From Oscillospiraceae bacterium (GTDB lineage: Bacteria; Bacillota; Clostridia; Oscillospirales; Ruminococcaceae): a stretch of DNA of 7,092 nucleotides. The stretch covers positions 23,802 through 30,893 of the forward strand of contig DQFX01000006.1 in the NCBI GenBank assembly GCA_003531585.1. Direction: 5' to 3'. The notes under the pieces are model-generated. The model was not told the origin of the DNA, ran no database searches, and saw nothing but the letters and a program-made list of their open reading frames with translations. This document shows, piece after piece, positions 1 to 6,544 of this stretch. Positions within the stretch are counted from its first letter, which is position 1, and each line of letters begins with the position of its first letter. The position numbers and the translations under genes are program-made.

Positions 1-29
1 TAGGGATTGCAGTAAGCGGAACACTCGCC

Positions 30-44
30 GCTAAATTATAGTTT
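30..44 (-). repeat. Left copy of a 15-base word shared inverted with the right edge
   Basis: GCTAAATTATAGTTT here is the reverse complement of 7033-7047. Similarity continues to one side: CGGAA followed shortly by CACT precedes the word here (17-25), and CGGAAGCACACT precedes it in the reverse complement of the right edge. This suggests two diverged copies of one dispersed intergenic sequence. Confidence 0.5.
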
Positions 45-53
45 ATAATGGTC

Positions 54-125
54 ACCTCTAAAAACCTTGTTTGAGTGAAAATGTGTATAACACACCGACT
101 GCTTCTTCAAATCGTTTTTAGAGGT
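54..125. repeat. Inverted repeat / large stem-loop element
   Basis: ACCTCTAAAAAC at 54-65 is the exact reverse complement of 114-125. Inside, TTTGA (70-74) can pair with TCAAA (107-111). Near the centre TGTG and CACA around 82-94 can form a small hairpin, so the whole unit can fold as one long interrupted stem. It lies just beyond the ppk1 terminator. It could be a remnant of a small non-autonomous element, a back-up terminator or a structured RNA; the sequence does not decide between these. Confidence 0.55.
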
Positions 126-130
126 TCCTT

Positions 131-170
131 TATATAAAATTAACCGGGGAGCTGCAAACTCCCCTGTTAA
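131..170 (-). terminator. Intrinsic terminator of ppk1
   Basis: Immediately after the ppk1 stop the minus strand forms TTAAC / GTTAA and GGGGAG / CTCCCC (166-170 with 140-144, 159-164 with 146-151). There is one mismatch between the two helices and a 7-base loop (152-158). TTTTATA follows. The position and the GC-rich upper stem fit a rho-independent terminator. Confidence 0.85.
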
Positions 171-172
171 TC

Positions 173-2404
173 TTATTTGCGTATCCTGCGAATCTTCACC
201 TGATGTATCGGCTTTGCAGACTGGCTATAGCCGTTCGGCGCCGTGGGAACCGTATAGGGCGCCCCGAGTGCAGCCGCTGCCTGAGCCAGCTCCTCTGCCT
301 TCGGAGCTTTCCGCTCACTGAGGTTCTGCTCGCGCTCCGCCTCTTCATGCTGCGCCTGCTCCGCCGCTTTGTAAGCCTGCTCGTAGAAATATATCTGCGA
401 ATTGAGCCGCGGCTCGCCCTCCTTCGGCTGGACATGGTAGTAGTTACCGTCGCTGTCCTGTTCGCGCGCCTTCACGTTATCACGGAGCATCGTCTCGAAT
501 ATTTCGACTGCGCGGTCTGCTATGCTCTTATCCAGCAGCGGAGCCGCAACCTCAACGCGGCGCTCGGTGTTTCTTGTCATGAAGTCGGCGCTGGAGATGT
601 ACACCCTGCGGCGGTCTCCGGTGCCGAAAATGTAGATACGACTGTGCTCCAGGAATCTTCCCACGATGGAAATTACACGTATATTCTCAGTGTCTCCCTC
701 GACGCCTGCGATAAGGCAGCAGATACCCCGGACTACCAGCTCGATTTTGACCCCGGCGCGGCTTGCCTCGGCGAGCTTTTCGATGATATCCTTATCGGTC
801 AGGGAGTTCATCTTGATTCCGATGTAGCCCTTGTCCTTGTAAGTTATTTCGTTGTCGATAAGCTCGACAATGCGGCTCTTGAGCCCCTTCGGTGCAACCA
901 GCAGCTTGTTGGTGCTCTCAACTGTATTCCCGACTGCGAGCGCATTGAACACCACGGAGGCGTCAGAGCCGAAATCACGGTCGGCGGTCATCAGCGTGAG
1001 GTCGGTGTACAGCTTGGAGGTACGCTCGTTATAGTTGCCCGTGCCGACCTGCGTGATGTAGCTTACGTCGTTGCCGTCGCGCAGCGTGATGAGCAGCAGC
1101 TTGGAGTGCACCTTCAGCTCGTCCAGACCGTAAATGACGGTAACTCCCGCGTCCTCGAGGCACTTCGACCAGCCGATGTTGTTTTCTTCATCGAAACGCG
1201 CGCGGAGCTCCACCAGCGCAAGGACGTCCTTGCCGTTTTCAGCGGCGCGGGTCAGGGCGCTGATTATCTTACTGTCCCTCGCCACGCGGTAAAGCGTTAT
1301 CTTGATGGAAACTACGTCCGGATTCTCGGCTGCTTCCTCAAGCAGGCGTATGAACTGGTTGATGTTCTCATAGGGGTAGTTTAGCATGATGTCGTGCTGC
1401 TTTATCTGCTCTATCATCGGGCGCTTGGTGTCGATGGCAGGGGATTTCTGCGGAGTCAGCGGAGCAAAGAAAAGCTCGCTGTTTTTCTCCAGCTTCCTTT
1501 CAACGGAGGAGAGGAAATCCATCGTAAGCGGGGCGGTCTGCCAGAAAATGAAGCTGTCGCGCACCTTGAGGGTCTTTGCTATGAGCGCGGCTATGCTGTC
1601 GTCCGGCTTTCCGAGAAATTCCAGGCGAACCGGCTGGAGCTTCTTGCGCTTCTTTACAAGGTCGGACATTATATCGCGGAAATCAACATCGTGGTCGTAC
1701 AGACCCTCGTCGATGGCGATATCTGCATTTCGGGTCACTCTGAAAATGCAGCGGGAGATTATCTCGAAATTCTTGAACACCTGCTCAGCGTAATGGCTGA
1801 TAAGCTCCTCAATAAGCAGGAACTTTCCCGTTCCCGGGAGCCACACCAGCTTCGGAAAATTCTCCGACGCGGGAAGTATCCCGAACGTTACCTTGCGCGC
1901 GGCGTCGTCCTTTTTGCGTATCGCTACGCCGACGTATATCTCGCCGCTCTTGAGGAACGGCACCGGGTGCTTTTTGTCTACAACTCCGGTGAACAGCAGC
2001 GACTGTATCTCGCGGGTGAAAAACGCGCGGAAGTACGCGTCCTCTTCCGGGGAGAGGTCCTTAACAGCGAGGTGCTCAACGCCGTAATTTTTCAGACCGT
2101 CCATTATCGCGGAATACGCGTCGTCCTTGACTGGCAGTAGCTGCTTTACGCGCTTCGCGATCTCCACGAGCTGCTCCTTTGCGGTCATGTTGGTCTTGTT
2201 TTCAGTGTCCTTGCTGTCAAAGAGCATTTTATCGTGCAGGCTGCCTACTCTTATCATAAAGAATTCGTCGAGGTTGGAGCAGAATATCTGCACGAATCTC
2301 AGCCGTTCGAACAGCGGAGTTTCCTCGTCGAATGCCTCTTCAAGCACCCTCGCATTGAACTTGAGCCACGAAAGCTCACGGTTGTCATAGAATTTACCGC
2401 TCAT
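173..2404 (-). CDS. ppk1: Polyphosphate kinase 1 (PPK1)
   Basis: PPK1 reversibly transfers the terminal phosphate of ATP to a growing polyphosphate chain. The 743-residue product opens with the typical PPK1 N-terminal block (YDNRELSWLKFN at about 6-17, then CSNLDEFFMIRVGSL at about 43-56). It is followed by a head domain and two phospholipase D-like catalytic domains. The autophosphorylated histidine is H433 in KVHSK, followed by GTGNYNERTSKLYTDL. The second catalytic histidine is H587 in FLEHSRIY, followed by YISSADFMTRN. The Mg/phosphate-binding arginines are in LYRVA and ELRARFDEENN. The enzyme therefore looks intact. About 75 C-terminal residues (from about 665) form an Ala/Glu/Gln-rich tail with a basic end (KIRRIRK), beyond the usual core of about 690 residues. 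I place the start at ATG 2404 because AAAGGA (2416-2411) lies 6 bases upstream; the longer frame from GTG at 2419 would bury that site. It lies downstream of pyrG with no clear promoter of its own. Confidence 0.97.
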   Translation of the reverse strand: MSGKFYDNRELSWLKFNARVLEEAFDEETPLFERLRFVQIFCSNLDEFFMIRVGSLHDKMLFDSKDTENKTNMTAKEQLVEIAKRVKQLLPVKDDAYSAIMDGLKNYGVEHLAVKDLSPEEDAYFRAFFTREIQSLLFTGVVDKKHPVPFLKSGEIYVGVAIRKKDDAARKVTFGILPASENFPKLVWLPGTGKFLLIEELISHYAEQVFKNFEIISRCIFRVTRNADIAIDEGLYDHDVDFRDIMSDLVKKRKKLQPVRLEFLGKPDDSIAALIAKTLKVRDSFIFWQTAPLTMDFLSSVERKLEKNSELFFAPLTPQKSPAIDTKRPMIEQIKQHDIMLNYPYENINQFIRLLEEAAENPDVVSIKITLYRVARDSKIISALTRAAENGKDVLALVELRARFDEENNIGWSKCLEDAGVTVIYGLDELKVHSKLLLITLRDGNDVSYITQVGTGNYNERTSKLYTDLTLMTADRDFGSDASVVFNALAVGNTVESTNKLLVAPKGLKSRIVELIDNEITYKDKGYIGIKMNSLTDKDIIEKLAEASRAGVKIELVVRGICCLIAGVEGDTENIRVISIVGRFLEHSRIYIFGTGDRRRVYISSADFMTRNTERRVEVAAPLLDKSIADRAVEIFETMLRDNVKAREQDSDGNYYHVQPKEGEPRLNSQIYFYEQAYKAAEQAQHEEAEREQNLSERKAPKAEELAQAAAALGAPYTVPTAPNGYSQSAKPIHQVKIRRIRK

Positions 2405-2410
2405 ATTAAA

Positions 2411-2416
2411 TCCTTT
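2411..2416 (-). promoter_or_regulatory. Ribosome binding site deciding the ppk1 start
   Basis: The minus strand reads AAAGGA six bases before ATG 2404. An upstream in-frame GTG at 2419 would place this site inside the coding region, so ATG 2404 is the better start. Confidence 0.75.
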
Positions 2417-2462
2417 CACAGTTGCTTTATCTGCTGTTTACGCCGAATTTACATATAACAAC

Positions 2463-2493
2463 GCCGCCTGAAAACGCTCGGTCTACAGGCGGC
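2463..2493 (-). terminator. Hairpin after pyrG, possible weak terminator
   Basis: GCCGCCTG and CAGGCGGC (2463-2470 and 2486-2493) form a perfect 8-bp GC-rich stem with a 15-base loop, about 20 bases after the pyrG stop. On the minus strand the following bases are GTTGTTAT, a poor T-tract. Termination may therefore be partial, allowing read-through into ppk1. Confidence 0.5.
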
Positions 2494-2513
2494 TAAATTA
2501 TCAATGAATATGT

Positions 2514-4124
2514 TTACTTCTTGAGGTCTAGAGAAGCCTTGATGAATCCGTTGAACAGCGGGTGAGGTCTGTTCGGTCTGCTCTTGAACTCAGGGTGGAA
2601 CTGAACTGCAACGAACCAGGGGTGAACGTCCTTCGGAAGCTCAACGATTTCGACAAGCTTACCGTCGGGAGAGAGACCAGCGAACTTCAGACCCTTTGCA
2701 GCGAGCTGCTCACGGTATGTGTTGTTGAACTCGTAACGATGACGGTGACGCTCATAGATAAGACCCTCGCCGTAAAGCTCGCGGGAGATGGAATCTTCGT
2801 CAAGCTTGCAGGGATACAGACCCAGGCGCATTGTACCGCCCATGTCAACGCCCTTCTGGTCGGGCATGATGTCGATAACGTCGTACTTGTGCTGACCGAA
2901 CTCAGAGGAGCTTGCGCCCTCCAGACCGCCGACATTTCGTGCGAACTCGATAACCGCCATCTGCATGCCGAGACACAGTCCAAGGTACGGCTTCTTGTGC
3001 TCTCTTGCATAGCGCACAGCCTCGATCTTGCCCTCGATGCCTCTGTCGCCGAAGCCGCCGGGAACTACGATGCCGTCGACCTTGCCGAGAAGCTTCTCGG
3101 AGGTCTCGGGGGTTACTTCCTCGGAATTGATAAGCTCGATATGCACGTCAGCGCCGTTTGCCGCGCCTGCATGTCTGATGGACTCCATAACGGAGATGTA
3201 TGCGTCAGGAAGCGCAACGTACTTGCCTACGAGACCGATGGTCAGCGGCTTGGTTGCGTTCTCCTGCATGTGAACCATGTTCTTCCACTCGGTGAGGTCA
3301 GGCTCTCTGTCCTCAAGACCAAGGTGGTGGCACGCGGAGTGCGCCAGACCTGCTTCCTCAAGCATGAGCGGAACAGCATACAGCGAAGAAGCGGTGAGGT
3401 TCGGGATAACGTCCTCCTTGCGGACGTTGCAGAAGCTTGCAACCTTCTCCATCATATCCTTCGGGATCTCGCAGTCGCTGCGGAGAACCAGCACGTTCGG
3501 CTGGATGCCGATGGAGAGCAGCTCCTTTACGCTGTGCTGGGTCGGCTTTGTTTTAAGCTCGTTGCTGCCGGAGATGAACGGAAGCAGAGTAACGTGAATG
3601 TACATTACGTTCTCTCTGCCGACGTCGTTGCTCACCTGGCGTATAGCCTCGAGGAACGGTGTGGACTCGATATCGCCGACTGTACCGCCGATCTCGGTGA
3701 TAACTACGTCGGCAGCCTCTGCGCCGCTGTTGGCAACGCGGTAGATGCGGTCCTTTATTTCGTTGGTCACGTGCGGGATGACCTGAACGGTTCCGCCGAG
3801 GTAGTCGCCGCGGCGCTCCTTGTTAAGAACTGTCCAGTAGATCTTACCGGTGGTGACATTGCTGTTTATTGAAAGATTCTCGTCGATGAAACGCTCGTAG
3901 TGACCGAGGTCGAGGTCAGTCTCGGCACCGTCGTCGGTTACGAAAACCTCGCCGTGCTGATAGGGGCTCATAGTGCCGGGGTCAACATTTATATACGGGT
4001 CGAACTTCTGGATAGTTACCTTGTAACCTCTCATTTTGAGCAGCCGACCGAGCGAAGCAGCCGTAATGCCCTTGCCAAGACCGGAAACTACGCCGCCGGT
4101 GACGAAAATGTATTTTGCAGCCAT
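2514..4124 (-). CDS. pyrG: CTP synthase (glutamine-hydrolysing)
   Basis: CTP synthase makes CTP from UTP, ATP and glutamine, the last step of de novo pyrimidine nucleotide synthesis. At 536 residues it has the normal length. The N-terminal amidoligase domain (about 1-270) shows the phosphate-binding segment SGLGKG (14-19), the signature FDPYINVDPGTMSPYQHGEV (41-60), DDGAETDLDLGHYERF and TEIGGTVGDIES. The C-terminal class I glutamine amidotransferase domain (about 293-536) shows PGGFGDRG (oxyanion region, 355-362), nucleophile C384 in GLCLGMQ, and H510 and E512 in QFHPEF. All catalytic residues are present. The ATG at 4124 opens MAAKYIFVTGG, the expected N-terminus. GGAAGG lies 11 bases upstream, slightly far for a ribosome binding site. 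The gene has its own strong promoter and a leader of about 105 bases. Confidence 0.98.
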   Translation of the reverse strand: MAAKYIFVTGGVVSGLGKGITAASLGRLLKMRGYKVTIQKFDPYINVDPGTMSPYQHGEVFVTDDGAETDLDLGHYERFIDENLSINSNVTTGKIYWTVLNKERRGDYLGGTVQVIPHVTNEIKDRIYRVANSGAEAADVVITEIGGTVGDIESTPFLEAIRQVSNDVGRENVMYIHVTLLPFISGSNELKTKPTQHSVKELLSIGIQPNVLVLRSDCEIPKDMMEKVASFCNVRKEDVIPNLTASSLYAVPLMLEEAGLAHSACHHLGLEDREPDLTEWKNMVHMQENATKPLTIGLVGKYVALPDAYISVMESIRHAGAANGADVHIELINSEEVTPETSEKLLGKVDGIVVPGGFGDRGIEGKIEAVRYAREHKKPYLGLCLGMQMAVIEFARNVGGLEGASSSEFGQHKYDVIDIMPDQKGVDMGGTMRLGLYPCKLDEDSISRELYGEGLIYERHRHRYEFNNTYREQLAAKGLKFAGLSPDGKLVEIVELPKDVHPWFVAVQFHPEFKSRPNRPHPLFNGFIKASLDLKK

Positions 4125-4156
4125 TTTTTGTTTGACCTTCCCTTCTTTGAAATTAG

Positions 4157-4200
4157 GAATTCTGAATTCGGAATTCGGAATTTCGGGAATCCAGAATTAC
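4157..4200. repeat. EcoRI-like heptamer array in the pyrG leader
   Basis: GAATTC occurs at 4157-4162, 4164-4169 and 4171-4176, a 7-base period (GAATTCT, GAATTCG, GAATTCG). Degenerate units follow: GAATTTCG (4178-4185), GGAATCCA (4186-4193) and GAATTAC (4194-4200). Each core is a palindrome, so copies can pair with one another in the pyrG leader RNA. It is a short tandem repeat, not a coding sequence. Confidence 0.85.
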
Positions 4201-4236
4201 TTCAGCCTTACTTATCCGAAAACATATCTACAGTTT

Positions 4237-4265
4237 ATTATATCACTATGCGTAACTTTTTTCAA
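4237..4265 (-). promoter_or_regulatory. pyrG promoter
   Basis: On the minus strand TTGAAA (4265-4260) and TATAAT (4242-4237) are separated by exactly 17 bases, a near-consensus sigma-A promoter. Transcription would begin near 4230 and give a leader of about 105 bases before pyrG. The predicted start region reads AAACTGTAG, without the GGGC start used for CTP-sensed reiterative transcription at pyrG in Bacillus and Lactococcus. Confidence 0.85.
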
Positions 4266-4316
4266 GTGGTATTTCTACTAAAATAACCATTCTGCGGCAT
4301 TATTTTTCCGGTCTTT

Positions 4317-5057
4317 TCATTTCCAGTTTCTGTCGTAGCTCGGAGCCTCCAGAAGCGGGTTGGAAGTTGTCGGGCGTTTTTTCTTCCTGCGCGTGATGTG
4401 TTCTGCGATGTTGAACGGCTTTTTCTCTGGTATTGCGCGGAATTCCGCGAGATAATGCTCAAGCGAGGTCTGTATTTTCTTAGCAGAACCGAACCAGTCG
4501 TTTATTTCCAGCTTGTCCGCGGTCTCGAAACCGCGTTCGTTAAGCTCGGGGCTGTCGAACTGCGTGTGACCGTCCTCGCCGACATGGTAGCCCAGGCGGC
4601 TGCTTTCCTCAAAGTAGCAGCGCACCTTTCCCTTCACCGTCAGCGAACAGGGAGAAGCTTTCTGGTCGCGGGATATCTCCTCGATACCGGAAAACGGCAC
4701 GAAATACAGCCGCCGGAGTATCACCTGGTCGTCCCAGTTCCGGAATTCCCCGGCGTAAAGGCTGAACACGAAGCCGTCCGGCAGAATGTCAAGATATGTG
4801 AACCTGCTGTGCCGTGCGGTGTACTTCTTAGCCAGCAGAGCCGCAGCGAACATCGTTGACGTTCCAGCCAGCACGCATAATACAATCACCAGCGCCATGA
4901 GCTTTAGAATCCCGGAGGAATTTCCAGCGCCGAGGTTCAGCAGGATATTCACCGCACAGAACACGCAAACGCCGAAAAGCGGCACCAGTACGATAATAGC
5001 CGTACCCCTGAGCCGCCTGCGGTATTTGGTTGTATCCGCGTGGAAAAAGTAATCCAT
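4317..5057 (-). CDS. Hypothetical two-helix membrane protein
   Basis: I do not recognise this 246-residue protein. It begins with a short, basic cytoplasmic stretch (MDYFFHADTTKYRRRLRG). Two hydrophobic helices follow (about 19-42 and 50-76), joined by a short Gly/Asn/Ser loop. KKYTARHSR then marks a return to the cytoplasm. The rest (about 84-246) is soluble, starting with a beta-rich stretch (TYLDILPDGFVFSLYAGEF, RRLYFVPFSGIEEI, CSLTVKGKVRCYF), which resembles the alternating pattern of a pleckstrin-like or bPH-type fold; this resemblance is only inference. The end is basic (TRRKKKRP). The start at 5057 is chosen because GGAGG lies 6 bases upstream; the longer frame from 5072 would include that site. 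The gene has its own promoter and sits between a metal exporter and pyrG, which gives no clear clue to function. Confidence 0.85.
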   Translation of the reverse strand: MDYFFHADTTKYRRRLRGTAIIVLVPLFGVCVFCAVNILLNLGAGNSSGILKLMALVIVLCVLAGTSTMFAAALLAKKYTARHSRFTYLDILPDGFVFSLYAGEFRNWDDQVILRRLYFVPFSGIEEISRDQKASPCSLTVKGKVRCYFEESSRLGYHVGEDGHTQFDSPELNERGFETADKLEINDWFGSAKKIQTSLEHYLAEFRAIPEKKPFNIAEHITRRKKKRPTTSNPLLEAPSYDRNWK

Positions 5058-5063
5058 GCTCCG

Positions 5064-5068
5064 CCTCC
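5064..5068 (-). promoter_or_regulatory. Ribosome binding site deciding the membrane-protein start
   Basis: GGAGG on the minus strand lies six bases before ATG 5057. The in-frame ATG at 5072 is upstream of this site and would translate it as part of MRRRS, so 5057 is preferred. Confidence 0.8.
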
Positions 5069-5110
5069 GCATTTATGTACTTTAGCCGCCTGCATACGGC
5101 TTCCTTGTTT

Positions 5111-5139
5111 ATTATAGCACATAAACGCCCCGCCGTCAA
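5111..5139 (-). promoter_or_regulatory. Promoter of the two-helix membrane protein, overlapping the exporter stop codon
   Basis: TTGACG (5139-5134) and TATAAT (5116-5111) on the minus strand are 17 bases apart. The TGA within the -35 box is the stop codon of the upstream exporter gene. Transcription would begin near 5104. The first bases of the RNA could form a small AGCCG / CGGCT hairpin (5101-5097 with 5088-5084). Confidence 0.75.
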
Positions 5140-6302
5140 TCTTCGCGGGGGAGTTCATCCGGAGGTATCGCGGCAAAGCTGCGGTCAACGGTTATAACGC
5201 AGCGTATGTCCGCTCTCTTCTGCGACATGAAACGCTCTATCTCGGCGCGCAGTTCGGATTCGTCCATCTTGAAATCAGTCGGCACTGCAACGTCGAACTC
5301 CGCGTTTGTTATGTCGCCGCAGCTGACAAGCCGCAGGTCGTGAACGGACAGCCTTTCGTCGATAAGCTGCACGGTCTGCTCAAGTTCACGGCGTATCTCG
5401 CTGACTGCGGAATCGTCGGTCAGAACCGGGTCGAAATGAATCAGCATGTTGATGCCTTCGCTGCTGAGAAAATCACGCTCGATCTGGTCTATCACGGCAT
5501 GGCTTTCTATGACGTTTTCCTCCGCCGCCATCTCGACATGCACGGTCGCGAATTTCCTGCCGTGGCCGTAATCGTGCACGATGAGGTCGTGAGTTCCCAG
5601 AACTCCGGGGTAGGAGAGGATTTTCCGGCGGATCTTCTCAACAAGCTCCGGCGATGGGGCGTTTCCAAGCAGCGGATCCATCGTGTCCTTTACGAGACCC
5701 GCTCCGCTGTACAGTATGAATCCCGCGACTGCCACCGCCATTATGCCGTCTAGCTGAACTCCGGTGTAATGCGAGATAAGACTAGCGGCGAGGACCGCGC
5801 CGGTCACTATGCAGTCGTTGCGGCTGTCCGCGGCGGCGGCGATGAGCGTCTGCGAGTCGATGTGCTTCCCGACGCTGCGGTCGAAGATCATCATGCCGAA
5901 TTTCACCGCGATGGAGGTCAGCATTACAATTGCCGAAACTATGGTGAATTCCACGTCCTGCGGGGTTATGATCCTCTCGATTCCGCTTTTGAGCAGCTCA
6001 ATTCCGATAACTATAACGAGTATCGCGACAACGAACCCGGATATGTACTCATACCGCGCGTGTCCGTAGGGGTGCTCGGCGTCGGCGCGCTTTTCGGAGA
6101 GCTGGAATCCGATAAGGCTGATGAGGCTGGAAGAAGCGTCCGAGAAGTTGTTGAGCGCGTCCGCGGTGATAGAAACGCTCCCCGAGAAGGTGCCTGCGAT
6201 GAACTTCCCTGCGCTCAGGAGCATATTGCAGACTATTCCGACCCAGCCCGCCAGCCTGCCATAGTATGCGCGTTTGTGATTTTTTTCGTTTTCTGCCGAC
6301 AT
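5136..6302 (-). CDS. Cation diffusion facilitator (CDF) metal exporter with duplicated C-terminal domain
   Basis: CDF proteins are dimeric membrane antiporters that export divalent metals in exchange for protons. This 388-residue product has six predicted helices (about 16-38, 43-66, 87-104, 118-140, 151-177, 184-204) and the conserved EHPYGHARYEY motif (76-86). The transport site appears to be N51 and D55 in helix 2 (ADALNNFSDA) with D159 and D163 in helix 5 (ADSRNDC). The absence of histidine in helix 5 argues against a YiiP-like zinc site and is closer to manganese/iron-type members; the substrate is inference. The cytoplasmic dimer domain (about 215-293) keeps histidines at positions matching the YiiP metal sites (H238, H255, H268, H289 and D291). 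A second, related domain follows (about 297-376). The start at 6302 has GGAGG 7 bases upstream; the frame extends to 6344 but without a comparable site. Confidence 0.93.
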   Translation of the reverse strand: MSAENEKNHKRAYYGRLAGWVGIVCNMLLSAGKFIAGTFSGSVSITADALNNFSDASSSLISLIGFQLSEKRADAEHPYGHARYEYISGFVVAILVIVIGIELLKSGIERIITPQDVEFTIVSAIVMLTSIAVKFGMMIFDRSVGKHIDSQTLIAAAADSRNDCIVTGAVLAASLISHYTGVQLDGIMAVAVAGFILYSGAGLVKDTMDPLLGNAPSPELVEKIRRKILSYPGVLGTHDLIVHDYGHGRKFATVHVEMAAEENVIESHAVIDQIERDFLSSEGINMLIHFDPVLTDDSAVSEIRRELEQTVQLIDERLSVHDLRLVSCGDITNAEFDVAVPTDFKMDESELRAEIERFMSQKRADIRCVITVDRSFAAIPPDELPRED

Positions 6303-6309
6303 AAAGACA

Positions 6310-6314
6310 CCTCC
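6310..6314 (-). promoter_or_regulatory. Ribosome binding site deciding the exporter start
   Basis: GGAGG on the minus strand lies seven bases before ATG 6302, so the product begins MSAENEKNHK. The upstream in-frame ATG at 6344 falls at about the predicted transcription start and would leave no room for a leader. Confidence 0.8.
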
Positions 6315-6351
6315 AGCCGGAAATACGCTTCGATTAAATTGCATTATGAAA

Positions 6352-6381
6352 AGTATATCACGCGGTATATCTGTTAGTCAA
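6352..6381 (-). promoter_or_regulatory. Promoter of the CDF exporter
   Basis: TTGACT (6381-6376) and TATACT (6357-6352) on the minus strand are separated by 18 bases. Transcription would start near 6345, giving a leader of about 43 bases. This is too short for a known metal riboswitch such as yybP-ykoY. Confidence 0.75.
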
Positions 6382-6395
6382 GATTTACGCGGTGT

Positions 6396-6436
6396 AATTT
6401 TCAACCGAAAAACAACTAAAAAACGGTTCGAAAATT
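6396..6436. repeat. Bulged inverted repeat between divergent promoters
   Basis: AATTTTCAACCG (6396-6407) pairs with CGGTT (6424-6428) and GAAAATT (6430-6436), giving 12 base pairs with one bulged C at 6429 and a 16-base A-rich loop. It lies between the exporter promoter and the tRNA promoter. It may be an operator or only a cruciform-prone sequence. Confidence 0.5.
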
Positions 6437-6485
6437 CTACAGTCCAGATGTTCTGAAGAAAATTGAAAATAATCGCAAAAAACCC

Positions 6486-6514
6486 TTGACAAATCAGAAT
6501 GAAAGTGTTATAAT
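6486..6514 (+). promoter_or_regulatory. tRNA cluster promoter (full consensus)
   Basis: TTGACA (6486-6491) and TATAAT (6509-6514) match both sigma-A consensus hexamers exactly with a 17-base spacer. A TG at 6506-6507 makes an extended -10. Transcription would start near 6521, about 24 bases before the first tRNA. Such a promoter fits strong stable-RNA expression. Confidence 0.92.
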
Positions 6515-6544
6515 AATTAAGCGTTAATGTTAAGCAAAGCATCT

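Larger units (their letters stand above)
1..130. other. Gene-free left edge with structured DNA
   Basis: I see no coding region here. The stretch holds a 15-base word at 30-44 that recurs inverted near the right end of the window, and a 72-base element bounded by a perfect 12-base inverted repeat (54-125). A TATAAT at 44-49 on the plus strand has no matching -35 box, so I do not call a promoter. Confidence 0.6.

Noticed and set aside
44..49. TATAAT on the plus strand near the left edge as a promoter
   Set aside because: There is no -35-like hexamer at 15-19 bases upstream and no gene downstream on that strand.
203..1384. 393-codon plus-strand open frame antisense to ppk1
   Set aside because: It lies wholly within intact ppk1, has no ribosome binding site I trust and no recognisable domain.
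2562..3872. 436-codon plus-strand open frame antisense to pyrG
   Set aside because: It is the complement of a fully intact, highly conserved enzyme; its content reflects antisense codon composition.
4125..4236. CTP-sensing attenuator or riboswitch in the pyrG leader
   Set aside because: No terminator hairpin with a T-run and no GGGC start are visible.
3900..4286. Plus-strand frame with repetitive peptide FEIRNSEFGIRN
   Set aside because: The repetition is only the translation of the GAATTC heptamer array, and the rest is antisense pyrG.
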